Shown: positions 13,758 through 20,965, counted from the first letter of the stretch. The stretch is DNA of 20,965 bases from JASBZA01 sp964392065 (GCA_964392065.1 CAYMOG010000023.1:1-20965), one strand, 5' to 3'. The notes: generated from the sequence alone by a model not told the origin. Numbers and translations are program-made.

Positions 13758-15536
13758 TTAGCTTCGGTAAAACGGACCCAGATTGCGATATTTGGCATAA
13801 CGCTCTTCGATTAAATTATTGCTTCGCACTTCGGCCAAAGCCCTAAGAAAAAACGTCTTAATGCCTAATGCAGTCTTCTCTACAGACGCATGTGCACCTT
13901 CATCTTCTTCTACAATAACGAAGTCTGCAATCCCTAATGCGCATAAATCCTTAGCTGTAATATGCATGATATCTGCCGCATCCTTCTCTAAACTCTGATC
14001 CTTCCATATTAGAGAAGCAAAGCCTCGTGGTGAAATAACTGAGTAAATACTATTTGAGAGCATACCTAAGCGATCACAAACGGCTATTCCTAGCGCTCCT
14101 CCGCTCCCTCCTTCGCCGATAATAACAGAAATGATGGGAACAGTCAGTTGTGACATTTTCGCTAGATTCTTCGCTATTGCTAAACCTTGGCCTCTTTCTT
14201 CTGCTCCGATTCCACAGTAGGCACCGGCTGTATCGACAAACGTAAGTATAGGACGACCGAATTTCTCTGCTTGTTTCATAAGGCGAAGGGCCTTGCGATA
14301 CCCTTCGGGGTGTGGCATACCGAAATTACAGTGTTTATTTTCATCTATGGTGCGGCCTTTGCGCTCCGCTATAACCGTAACTGCTTGCCCATTTAGGTGG
14401 GCTAAACCACCCCAGATAGCCGGATCATCAGCAAAAAGCCGGTCACCTTTTAACTCAATATAATCATCGAAGATTAGAGGTAAATATTGCATGATAGTGG
14501 GGCGATTCTTATGGCGGATGAGTTCTAGACATACTGAAGCTTTGGTTTCTGGAATCGCTTCTTCTCCACATCGAAGCACCTCGCCTCCTGCACTTTCTTG
14601 TTTTGTAGACAATGAAGAGGGCTGATGATAAGACAAGAGATTGGTCACGACTTTCTTAATTTCAGAGCGATGGACAATTGCATCTAGGAACCCGTGCTGC
14701 TCCTGAAACTCTGCACGTTGGAAGTCTTCTGGTAGTTTTTCAGATATCGTACCTTCAATTACTCGGCGACCAGCAAATCCAATAATAGTCCCTGGTTCTG
14801 AAAGAATAACATCTCCTAGAGAAGCAAAACTTGCGGTCACGCCTCCTGTTGTAGGATCGGTCATGAAGGAAATAAATAACAGTCCTTGTGCGCTGTGTTT
14901 GGCAACGGCTGCCGATGTACTGGCCATTTGCATGAGTGAAACAATTCCTTCTTGCATGCGTGCTCCACCAGAAACTGCAAAAATGATGACAGGTAATCGC
15001 TCCTCCGTTGCTTTCTCAAAAAGCCGTACCACTTTCTCTCCTAGTGCTTGCCCCATAGAACCCATAATAAAACGCGAGTCCATAGCGCCTAAATAGACTG
15101 GATATCCACCTATAGTAGCACGCCCTGTAATGATGGCTTCTTGTAAACCCGTTTCCGCTTGGAGTCTAGAAATCTTCTCCTCGTATCCATCGAAATCAAT
15201 AGGATTACCTGGTGAGATAGTCTTATCCATTTCTTCGAAGCTCCCACGGTCAGAAACAAGCCAAATCCTCTCCCATGCATGAATTCGAAAGTGATGGTTA
15301 CACAGAAGGCAAACATTATCGTTTTGTTCGAAGTCTTCCTTGAACATAGCGCCATTACAAGATGGACAGCGTATCCACATGTCATCGGGTATAGGTTGTT
15401 GATAAGAGAGAGGTCTACGTTTGCTTTCCTCTTCCTCTTTATTTAAATATGTCATTTGTTGACTCTGTATTGCTTCAGAGATGATACTTTCTTGTTCTAC
15501 ACGTTTTCTTAAATTAGAGAATAAGTCTTTTGCCAT
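13758..15536 (-). CDS. accDA: Acetyl-CoA carboxylase carboxyltransferase, fused beta-alpha (AccD-AccA)
   Basis: A 592-residue single chain joining both carboxyltransferase subunits, which transfer the carboxyl group from biotin on AccB to acetyl-CoA, making malonyl-CoA. Residues 1 to about 305 are AccD: zinc ribbon cysteines C57, C60, C76, C79, then AVSGGARMQEG (187-197) and DPTTGGVTASFASLGD (227-242). A linker with no clear fold (about 305-330) leads to AccA (about 330-592): DDYIELKGDR, FVDTAGAYCGIGAEERGQ (433-450) and GEGGSGGALGI (474-484). There is no internal stop or frameshift, so the fusion is real in this sequence. The motif ISPRGFASLIW (501-511) differs from the common SPEGCASILW of AccA. 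It starts 5 bases after accC, with a TAGG site overlapping the accC stop. Confidence 0.96.
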   Translation of the reverse strand: MAKDLFSNLRKRVEQESIISEAIQSQQMTYLNKEEEESKRRPLSYQQPIPDDMWIRCPSCNGAMFKEDFEQNDNVCLLCNHHFRIHAWERIWLVSDRGSFEEMDKTISPGNPIDFDGYEEKISRLQAETGLQEAIITGRATIGGYPVYLGAMDSRFIMGSMGQALGEKVVRLFEKATEERLPVIIFAVSGGARMQEGIVSLMQMASTSAAVAKHSAQGLLFISFMTDPTTGGVTASFASLGDVILSEPGTIIGFAGRRVIEGTISEKLPEDFQRAEFQEQHGFLDAIVHRSEIKKVVTNLLSYHQPSSLSTKQESAGGEVLRCGEEAIPETKASVCLELIRHKNRPTIMQYLPLIFDDYIELKGDRLFADDPAIWGGLAHLNGQAVTVIAERKGRTIDENKHCNFGMPHPEGYRKALRLMKQAEKFGRPILTFVDTAGAYCGIGAEERGQGLAIAKNLAKMSQLTVPIISVIIGEGGSGGALGIAVCDRLGMLSNSIYSVISPRGFASLIWKDQSLEKDAADIMHITAKDLCALGIADFVIVEEDEGAHASVEKTALGIKTFFLRALAEVRSNNLIEERYAKYRNLGPFYRS

Positions 15537-15541
15537 TTATT

Positions 15542-16906
15542 TTACCTACTTAAATTTTCGAGGAACTGTGGGAGTTTTCGTTCAAGATATTGGATATCGT
15601 ATTGACCACTAATAAATTCACCATCTCTAAGAATTTCAAGATGAAAATCTATATTCGTTTCTACCCCTACTATGGATAATTCTGTGAGTGCTCTACGCAT
15701 ACGATTGATAGCCTCAAGTCTATCCTTCCCGTGGACGATGACTTTGGCCAAAAGGGAATCATAATAAGGTGGAATCGTATAGCCCTGATACATAGCGGTA
15801 TCTATTCTAACGCCATAGCCACCAGGTATAAGTAAGGCGTCTATGGTGCCTGGAGAGGGGCGAAAATTCTGTTGTACATTCTCCGCATTTATTCGGCATT
15901 CTAGAGCATGGCCACGGAAAACAATATCCTCTTGTCGTAGATTCAATCGTTCGCCATATGCGACTCGGATTTGCTCTTGAAGCAGATTAACACCTGATAC
16001 CAGTTCCGTTATGGGGTGTTCTACCTGAATACGAGTGTTCATTTCCATAAAATAAAATGCTCCACTCGGTTCCACAAGATATTCAAGCGTACCTACGCCT
16101 TCATAATGCACATGTTTTGCTAAGTTGACGGATGTTTCATACATTCTCTGTCGCACATCTTCATCTAAAAAAGCACAGCGTGCTTCCTCAAGAATTTTTT
16201 GATTTCTTCTCTGTAGAGAGCAATCCCTATCCCCTAGATGCAGGACATTACCATAAGAATCCGCAAGTATTTGCACTTCCACATGACGAGGATTCTTAAT
16301 AAAACGTTCCATATAAACACGGTCGTCACCGAAACTTACTTTTGCTTCTTGTTTTGCAGCTAAGAAGGCTCTAGGCACGTCGCCAATATCCTCTACAATA
16401 CGCATTCCACGACCTCCGCCACCAGAAGCGGCCTTAATAATTAGTGGGAAACCTATTTCTTGTGCATAGGCTTGGGCATCCGAAATATTATCAGGTAAAG
16501 CATCTTTTCCTGGAACGACGGGCACGCCCGCTTCATGTGCTGTATGCTTAGCCGTAGCCTTATCGCCCATGATCTGCATGCTTTCTGGAGATGGGCCAAT
16601 AAATTTCACGCCTACCTTCTTACACATACGTGCGAAAGCTGGATTTTCAGAGAGAAATCCAAATCCAGGATGAATGGCTTCTGCACCAGAAATGTTTGCA
16701 GCGGCTAAGATCGCTTGAGCATTTAAATAGGAATCTATAGAAGGCGCTGGTCCAATACAAATGGCTTCGTCTGCAATTTGCACGTGCAACGCATCGCGAT
16801 CGGCCTCTGAATACACAGCAACCGTACGTATTCCTATATCTCTACAAGCTCTAATTACCGCAACAGCAATTTCTCCTCGATTTGCAATGAGAATTTTACG
16901 AAACAT
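15542..16906 (-). CDS. accC: Acetyl-CoA carboxylase, biotin carboxylase subunit
   Basis: A 454-residue enzyme (usual length about 450) that carboxylates the biotin of AccB using ATP and bicarbonate. The N-terminal domain opens with FRKILIANRGEIAVAVIRAC; the ATP-grasp domain has the flexible loop ASGGGGRGM (160-168), DRDCSLQRRNQKILEEA and EMNTRIQVEHPITE; the C-terminal biotin carboxylase domain follows (GHALECRINAE). I chose the ATG at 16906 because AGGAG lies about 6 bases upstream and the protein then begins exactly at the conserved FRKILIANRGE. A longer frame to 16957 would overlap fabZ. It lies 8 bases after fabZ and 5 before accDA. Confidence 0.98.
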   Translation of the reverse strand: MFRKILIANRGEIAVAVIRACRDIGIRTVAVYSEADRDALHVQIADEAICIGPAPSIDSYLNAQAILAAANISGAEAIHPGFGFLSENPAFARMCKKVGVKFIGPSPESMQIMGDKATAKHTAHEAGVPVVPGKDALPDNISDAQAYAQEIGFPLIIKAASGGGGRGMRIVEDIGDVPRAFLAAKQEAKVSFGDDRVYMERFIKNPRHVEVQILADSYGNVLHLGDRDCSLQRRNQKILEEARCAFLDEDVRQRMYETSVNLAKHVHYEGVGTLEYLVEPSGAFYFMEMNTRIQVEHPITELVSGVNLLQEQIRVAYGERLNLRQEDIVFRGHALECRINAENVQQNFRPSPGTIDALLIPGGYGVRIDTAMYQGYTIPPYYDSLLAKVIVHGKDRLEAINRMRRALTELSIVGVETNIDFHLEILRDGEFISGQYDIQYLERKLPQFLENLSR

Positions 16907-16914
16907 GTGTACTC

Positions 16915-17349
16915 CTACTCCGCATCCCCGATAGCAAAAGTCATATCCAGTGAACACGCCAATTTGTCCCCGACATAAGCCTTGCCACTACCGAAGCCAA
17001 CAGGCCCTCTCATCTCACCTATTTTTACTTCTATACGAAGGGTATCTCCTGGGACAACCTTCTGCTTAAATTTCACTTTATCCATCCGACCGAAATAAGC
17101 AATTTTGCCTTCATATTCAGGTTTGGATAAAACATAATAAGCGCCTACCTGAGCAATAGCCTCACAGATCAACACTCCTGGCATTACAGGTTCTTGTGGA
17201 AAATGTCCTGGCACCCAGAAATCCGTATCGAGAACATCTGCAGTGCCCACAATCTTTTCTTCGCTCATTTCTTCAATTGAATCGATGAGTAGAAATGGGT
17301 CTCTATGGGGTAAAATTTTCTTAATATCTTCTTGATTAGCGATTGACAT
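16915..17349 (-). CDS. fabZ: 3-hydroxyacyl-ACP dehydratase FabZ
   Basis: A 144-residue hot-dog fold dehydratase, the usual size, that removes water from 3-hydroxyacyl-ACP in fatty-acid elongation. The conserved start IKKILPHRDPFLLIDSI is present. The catalytic pair is H49 (VPGHFPQEPVMPGVL) and E63 (CEAIAQVGA), 14 residues apart as in FabZ. Later motifs FGRMDKVKFKQKVVPGD are also typical. GAGG lies 8 bases before the ATG. It sits between accB (12 bases) and accC (8 bases) in the operon. Whether it also isomerises as FabA-like FabZ variants do cannot be told. Confidence 0.97.
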   Translation of the reverse strand: MSIANQEDIKKILPHRDPFLLIDSIEEMSEEKIVGTADVLDTDFWVPGHFPQEPVMPGVLICEAIAQVGAYYVLSKPEYEGKIAYFGRMDKVKFKQKVVPGDTLRIEVKIGEMRGPVGFGSGKAYVGDKLACSLDMTFAIGDAE

Positions 17350-17361
17350 AACGAAACCTCA

Positions 17362-17781
17362 CTATTCTATAACGAACAGATCTTGTCCGTATTCGACTTT
17401 TTGTCCGGTACTTACTAGGATGTCCGTAATCGTACCTGCCCGTGGCGCAGTTACTTCATTCATAAGCTTCATAGCCTCTATAATACAGAGCACATCCCCC
17501 TCTTCAACGACAGAACCCACTTCGACGAATGGCGCTTGTTCAGGCCCAGGCGCACTATAGAAAACACCCACAACAGGAGAAGGAATTGTTTCTCCTTTTT
17601 GCTCTTGCCTATCATCTGTAGCTTCTGCTTGGACAGAAGTTTCAGGATCAGCCTGCGTTTCCACACGTAAAGCTTTCTCTACTGCACGTTTCAGATATAG
17701 ATTTTCGTACTGAAGTTCCGTAACTTGGAAATCTTCCATTGCTTTCAAGACTTTGCGTAATTCTTCAATATTGATATCCAT
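17362..17781 (-). CDS. accB: Biotin carboxyl carrier protein of acetyl-CoA carboxylase
   Basis: A 139-residue carrier that moves carboxybiotin between AccC and the carboxyltransferase. The N-terminal helix (1-40) is family-typical. Residues 41-66 are a charged linker rich in E, Q and A. The biotinyl domain (67-139) has SPVVGVFYSAPGPEQAPFVEVG and the biotinylation motif EAMKLMNEV with the target lysine K105. The proline-containing thumb residues typical of bacterial AccB are seen in APGPEQAPF. The start codon follows the fabF stop directly (TAAATG), with AGGAGG inside the fabF end. Confidence 0.97.
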   Translation of the reverse strand: MDINIEELRKVLKAMEDFQVTELQYENLYLKRAVEKALRVETQADPETSVQAEATDDRQEQKGETIPSPVVGVFYSAPGPEQAPFVEVGSVVEEGDVLCIIEAMKLMNEVTAPRAGTITDILVSTGQKVEYGQDLFVIE

Positions 17782-19044
17782 TTACGCCTCCTGGTATTTC
17801 TCTATACATACCACAGCATTTTGTCCACCGAAGCCTAAGTTGTTAGACAACGCAAGAGAAATTGCATGTGAACGATTTTCCCCTAGCACATAATCCAAAT
17901 CACATGCTTCATCCTTATTTACTAGGCCTCTTACCCTAGGAACTAGAGAGTCTTCAATCATCTTAATAGTAGCAATAGCTTCGACTGCACCCGCTGCACC
18001 CAATAGATGGCCAGTATTGCCCTTTATCGAACTAATTGGAATTTCATAAGCTCTTTGTCCTAGAGCATTTTTCATAGCAATCGTTTCATACTTGTCATTC
18101 AGTGGGGTGGAAGTACCATGTGCATTGACATAGTCAACTTCCTCAGGATTTCTCCCCGCATCTTGTAAGGCGAGCGTAATAGCCATACCATCACCTTTTC
18201 CTTCAGGGTCTGGACTGGTAATGTGATATCCGTCAGCCGTAGCACCATACCCTGTAATTTCAGCCAAAACATGTGCACCTCTTTTTACCGCACTCTCAAG
18301 ACTCTCTAAAACAAGTATCCCTGCTCCTTCACCCATTAGAAAACCACTGCGTTCCCGATCAAATGGTCTTGACGCCAGCTCTGGATCCGTTTCCGTAGTA
18401 AGCGCTGTCATATTTGCAAAGCCTGCAATGGCCGATTCATTGATCACCGCTTCGAAACCACCTGTGATACAGACATCCAGATAGCCGTTCGTAATTTTCT
18501 GAAACGCTTCTCCGATTGCATGGGTTGCCGAAGCACAAGCCGATGTAACTGTATAATTGGCACCATAAAATGGAAACTCCATCGCAATTCTCCCCGGTGT
18601 CATATTGGCAATAAATGTTGGGATAAAAAGCGGGGAAATAAAACGTGGTCCCTTGGTATGATAATTTTTTAACTCATCTTGAATTGTAATGAACCCCCCT
18701 ATACCTGTACCTAGTATGGTACCAGCACGGTAAGGATCTCCATCATAACTTTCTAGGCCTGCCATTTTTACAGCTTCTCGGGTAGCAATAATCCCTACTT
18801 GAGTGGATCGGTCCATCCGCCTGACATCCTTACGGTTGAAATAATCCATAGGGTCAAACGCCTTGAGCTCCGCAGCCAATTTCACTTTGGATTCAGCTGG
18901 ATCAAAAGCTGTAATCTCCGCTGCTCCATTTGCACCCGCCACAAGTCCCGTCCAGAAACTATTCGAATCCAATCCTATAGGACTAACGACACCAGTCCCT
19001 GTCACGACTACTCTCTCTCTACCCTTATGATTCTTAAAATTCAT
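17782..19044 (-). CDS. fabF: Beta-ketoacyl-ACP synthase II
   Basis: A 420-residue condensing enzyme that elongates acyl-ACP with malonyl-ACP. Length is normal for FabF. The Cys-His-His active site is intact: C170 in VTSACASATHAIG, H309 in VNAHGTSTPLND and H346 in KGNTGHLLGAAG (with K341). The C-terminal SNNLGFGGQNA glycine-rich loop is present. FabF is favoured over FabB by the RVVVTGTGVVSPIGLD start and overall length. AAAGGAG lies upstream of the ATG, and the gene follows fabG by 15 bases. Confidence 0.97.
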   Translation of the reverse strand: MNFKNHKGRERVVVTGTGVVSPIGLDSNSFWTGLVAGANGAAEITAFDPAESKVKLAAELKAFDPMDYFNRKDVRRMDRSTQVGIIATREAVKMAGLESYDGDPYRAGTILGTGIGGFITIQDELKNYHTKGPRFISPLFIPTFIANMTPGRIAMEFPFYGANYTVTSACASATHAIGEAFQKITNGYLDVCITGGFEAVINESAIAGFANMTALTTETDPELASRPFDRERSGFLMGEGAGILVLESLESAVKRGAHVLAEITGYGATADGYHITSPDPEGKGDGMAITLALQDAGRNPEEVDYVNAHGTSTPLNDKYETIAMKNALGQRAYEIPISSIKGNTGHLLGAAGAVEAIATIKMIEDSLVPRVRGLVNKDEACDLDYVLGENRSHAISLALSNNLGFGGQNAVVCIEKYQEA

Positions 19045-19059
19045 TTTAATCTCCTTTAT

Positions 19060-19797
19060 TTATAGAATAAGTCCGCCAGCTACTTCTAAACTCTGACCTG
19101 TAATATAAGAACTATCCTCAGATAAGAAAAAACTCACAACAGACGCAATTTCGTCTGCATCGGCCATACGCTTCAAGAGAATCTGTTTCAATGCAGCTTC
19201 TCTCGCCTTCTCCGGCATACTATCCGTCATCTCCGTTTCAACCATACCAGGACATACCGCGTTAACGAGAATATTTCGGGAAGCAAACTCTTTGGCCAAA
19301 GTCTTCGTCAGCCCTATTAATCCCGCTTTCGCAGCAGCATAGTTCGCTTGACCCGGGTTCCCGTAGAGCCCAATAACCGAACTCATATTGACAATGCGCC
19401 CTTCCCTTCGTTTCATCAAACTTGGCAGTACTGCCTTACTCATGAGAAAAGGCCCTGTTAAATCCGTATTAAGCACAGCATTGAAATCTTCTTCAGACAT
19501 GCGAAGTACAAGTGTGTCGCGATTAACCCCTGCGTTATTTACCAATCCCCATACCTTATCCCCGAAAAAGTCCTCTGCTTCTTGGGTAAGGCGTTCACAG
19601 TCTTCTTCTGACGTAACATCCGCCTGAATGCCTAAAACTCTGGCATCTGAATAAACAGACTTAATATCTTCTATAGTTGCTTCCGCTTGCTCACGATTGG
19701 AACGATAAGAGAATACTACCTCATGGCCATCGGCTACTAAGCGTTTTACAATACTTTTTCCTATACCTCTAGATCCACCGGTCACGATAATTTGCAT
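19060..19797 (-). CDS. fabG: 3-oxoacyl-ACP reductase FabG
   Basis: A 245-residue short-chain dehydrogenase, the usual FabG size, that reduces 3-ketoacyl-ACP with NADPH. The cofactor motif TGGSRGIGKSI (6-16), NNAG (87-90), the catalytic serine region IVNMSSVIG (S140), and Y153-K157 in NYAAAKAGLIG are present. The tetrad Asn of classical FabG is an aspartate here (D112 in NTDLTG). I chose the ATG at 19797 with AGGG 9 bases upstream; a GTG at 19812 in the same frame is part of that ribosome-binding region and would add five residues. It is the first gene of the fab-acc operon and diverges from fabD. Confidence 0.96.
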   Translation of the reverse strand: MQIIVTGGSRGIGKSIVKRLVADGHEVVFSYRSNREQAEATIEDIKSVYSDARVLGIQADVTSEEDCERLTQEAEDFFGDKVWGLVNNAGVNRDTLVLRMSEEDFNAVLNTDLTGPFLMSKAVLPSLMKRREGRIVNMSSVIGLYGNPGQANYAAAKAGLIGLTKTLAKEFASRNILVNAVCPGMVETEMTDSMPEKAREAALKQILLKRMADADEIASVVSFFLSEDSSYITGQSLEVAGGLIL

Positions 19798-19824
19798 ATA
19801 GACTTCCCTCACTCTTTATTATGA

Positions 19825-19854
19825 TATAATGAATAAAATTATTTTGACTTTCAA
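19825..19854 (-). promoter_or_regulatory. Promoter of the fabG-fabF-accB-fabZ-accC-accDA-DUF2007 operon
   Basis: On the minus strand TTGAAA (19854-19849) is followed after 18 bases by ATTATA (19830-19825), in a very AT-rich stretch where other -10 choices are possible. The -35 box lies inside the FabT-like palindrome. The leader to the ATG at 19797 would be about 20 bases. Confidence 0.5.
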
Positions 19855-19857
19855 ACT
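19841..19857. promoter_or_regulatory. FabT-like operator between fabG and fabD
   Basis: ATTTTGACTTTCAAACT contains the inverted repeat TTTGA-N3-TCAAA (19843-19855). It resembles the FabT (MarR family) binding palindrome known from streptococci and lactococci, of the type TTTGATTATCAAA. It overlaps the -35 boxes of both divergent promoters, so one repressor could shut both off. No fabT gene is in the window. Confidence 0.65.
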
Positions 19858-19872
19858 AATTTAAAGAATACT
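19844..19872 (+). promoter_or_regulatory. Promoter of fabD
   Basis: TTGACT (19844-19849) and AATACT (19867-19872) are spaced by 17 bases, five and four matches to consensus. The -35 box is the left half of the FabT-like palindrome. Transcription would start near 19879, giving a leader of about 48 bases with AAGGGAG about 9 bases before the start codon. Confidence 0.55.
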
Positions 19873-19926
19873 CTGTTTAAGGCCTCAGGTCAAGTGAAAG
19901 AATTATAAAATAAGGGAGATAAACGC

Positions 19927-20856
19927 ATGAAAACAGCATTTTTATTCTCAGGACAAGGTGCCCAATACGAAGGCATGGGTCAAGATTTCGCAGCAAATAA
20001 CGAAGCTGCACGCGCCTTTTATACCGAAGCAAGTCGAATCCTAGGCTATGATTTGCTTAATTTAAGTGAAGAAGAATTAGCCGACACGAAATACCAACAA
20101 ACCGCCACCGTCGCCTTAAGTCTAGCCATTTGGCAACTTATCCATTTCTCAGAAGATTATGTCTTAAGTGGGTTTTCTCTCGGTGCATATAGTGCATTTG
20201 CTGCAGCGGGCTTGTTAAGTCCACAAGACACCTTACGACTCGTATCCAAACGTGCAGAACTCATGGCTTCTGCCGCAGCACAGACACCAGGATCCATGTA
20301 CGCAGTTATGGGACTAGACGATCATGTAATTGAAAATCACCTAATGGAAAATTACCCTGATACCGTCTGGCCAGTAAACTACAACGCACCAGGCCAACTC
20401 GTCATTGCAGGCTATGAAGAACCTACCGCCCAAGCCGCCAACTCCCTCGCAGAACTAGGCGCTCGTCGTGTCGTAAAACTAGGTGTTAGCGGAGCCTTTC
20501 ATACTCCCCTTATGCAAAAAGCAGCAGAAGGCATAGAAACCCACGCCAAGTCTACCCCCCACGCTGAAAACCTGCCCCCTAATACAATAATCTACAGTAA
20601 TAGCAGCGGCGAAATCTTGGACAATTCTATCCTCCTCGAAAAATTCCCGGAATATTTGTATGAACATATGCTGAGCCCTGTAAAATGGACGCAAACAATA
20701 GAAAATATGTACGAATCTGGAATCAGGCGCTTCATCGAACTCGGCCCAGGCAAAACCCTATCAGGTTTAGTAAAAAGAATATTAAAAGGAAAAGATTCTA
20801 TAGAAATTATTAATGTTTCCACCTGGGAGGACTGGCTCAAATTCACGAATCAGTAA
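19927..20856 (+). CDS. fabD: Malonyl-CoA:ACP S-malonyltransferase
   Basis: A 309-residue enzyme (usual length about 305-315) that moves malonyl from CoA to acyl carrier protein, supplying FabF. Seen: LFSGQGAQYEGMG at the start, the nucleophile elbow GFSLG with S84 (a phenylalanine in place of the common histidine of GHSLG), R109 in SKRAELM that contacts the malonyl carboxylate, NYNAPGQLVIAG, and catalytic H192 in SGAFHTPLM. ELGPGKTLSGLVKRI near the end is also typical. AAGGGAG precedes the ATG. Unlike in many Clostridia, where fabD is in line with fabG and fabF, here it stands alone in the opposite direction with a shared control region. Confidence 0.97.
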   Translation: MKTAFLFSGQGAQYEGMGQDFAANNEAARAFYTEASRILGYDLLNLSEEELADTKYQQTATVALSLAIWQLIHFSEDYVLSGFSLGAYSAFAAAGLLSPQDTLRLVSKRAELMASAAAQTPGSMYAVMGLDDHVIENHLMENYPDTVWPVNYNAPGQLVIAGYEEPTAQAANSLAELGARRVVKLGVSGAFHTPLMQKAAEGIETHAKSTPHAENLPPNTIIYSNSSGEILDNSILLEKFPEYLYEHMLSPVKWTQTIENMYESGIRRFIELGPGKTLSGLVKRILKGKDSIEIINVSTWEDWLKFTNQ

Positions 20857-20881
20857 TCGTCTCCTGTATCTAGCCTGAATT

Positions 20882-20965
20882 CTACTTCTTCGAGAAACCT
20901 GTGTTGTTATTTAGTGGCATGAATTTGCGATATAGTGTACGCCACTCGCGCAAACGAAAATATGT
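20882..20965 (-). CDS. Possible C-terminal end of an unknown protein (partial, cut by window end)
   Basis: The minus strand reads open from the window edge to a TAG at 20884-20882, 27 codons. The residues (TYFRLREWRTLYRKF, then MPLNNNTGFSKK) look like a basic C-terminal tail, such as that of a membrane protein, but this is too short to identify. The arrangement, ending 25 bases from the fabD stop, fits the tight convergent packing seen elsewhere in the window. A plus-strand ATG at 20919 opens a competing frame of 15 codons to the edge but has no ribosome binding site. Confidence 0.35.
   Translation of the reverse strand, partial: TYFRLREWRTLYRKFMPLNNNTGFSKK

Noticed and set aside
16907..16957. 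A longer N-terminus for accC
   Set aside because: It overlaps the end of fabZ and has no ribosome binding site; the ATG at 16906 starts at the conserved FRKILIANRGE and has AGGAG upstream.
19825..19830. A perfect plus-strand TATAAT as the fabD -10 box
   Set aside because: There is no -35 box at the right distance upstream, and it lies in the fabG leader; the TTGACT/AATACT pair further right fits better.
19836..19870. A FapR-type operator before fabG
   Set aside because: The stretch lacks the TTAGTACC-like half-sites of FapR boxes; the visible symmetry is FabT-like.
20915..20956. Inverted repeats GTGGC/GCCAC and TTTGCG/CGCAAA near the right edge as a terminator or Zur box
   Set aside because: The arms interlock rather than nest, no U-tract follows, and the TTTGCG half does not form the 10-1-10 palindrome seen at 13468-13488.
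20919..20965. A new plus-strand gene beginning at the ATG at 20919
   Set aside because: There is no ribosome binding site before it, and only 15 codons are visible; the minus-strand frame over the same bases looks more like a gene end.
1..20965. CRISPR array, insertion sequence, phage genes or a defence island
   Set aside because: No repeat-spacer pattern, transposase, integrase, nuclease cassette or target-site duplication is visible; gene content is housekeeping throughout.

Overview
The window is a gene-dense, low-to-mid GC stretch of a bacterial chromosome. It fits a Bacillota (Firmicutes) organism, probably a Clostridia-type anaerobe. The pointers are strong AGGAGG-type ribosome binding sites, a DUF6062 protein, an Asp23/Gls24 domain, a NarL-type two-component pair and a clostridial-style fab/acc fatty-acid cluster. 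No mobile element, CRISPR array, rRNA or phage gene is visible. I cannot name genus or species.

Layout from left to right. (1) 1-862, plus strand: the end of a sensor histidine kinase overlapping its NarL/LuxR response regulator. (2) 976-1067, minus: tRNA-Ser(GGA) with its own promoter and terminator. (3) 1368-1985, plus: a small SAM-dependent methyltransferase. (4) 5065-1966, minus: a nucleic-acid operon of an Smr-like protein, a [4Fe-4S] uracil-DNA glycosylase and Tex. (5) 8432-5282, minus: yebC, a P-loop/Asp23 two-domain protein, a DUF6062 zinc-motif protein and an unrecognised 141-residue protein. (6) 8504-11445, plus: a DUF815 AAA-like ATPase with an altered Walker A motif, then peptide chain release factor 3. 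(7) 13423-11435, minus: znuC-znuB-zur, behind an excellent Fur-family operator on the promoter. (8) 19797-13500, minus: fabG-fabF-accB-fabZ-accC-accDA-DUF2007, with accD and accA fused in one frame. (9) 19927-20856, plus: fabD, divergent from fabG, sharing a FabT-like palindrome that covers the -35 region of both promoters. (10) At the right edge, a possible 3' end of a minus-strand gene.

The fatty-acid cluster supplies acetyl-CoA carboxylase (AccB, AccC, fused AccDA), the malonyl transfer step (FabD) and three of the four elongation activities (FabF, FabG, FabZ). An enoyl-ACP reductase, FabH and ACP are not in the window. Zinc uptake lacks its binding protein (ZnuA) here, but the regulator is in the same operon as the transporter and probably represses itself.

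Most of the window is housekeeping. The parts that deserve a second look are the two operators (Zur-like and FabT-like), the AccD-AccA fusion, the yebC/P-loop-Asp23/DUF6062/unknown operon, the altered P-loop of the DUF815 protein, and the very tight convergent gene ends without terminators. I found no convincing novel defence or mobile system.
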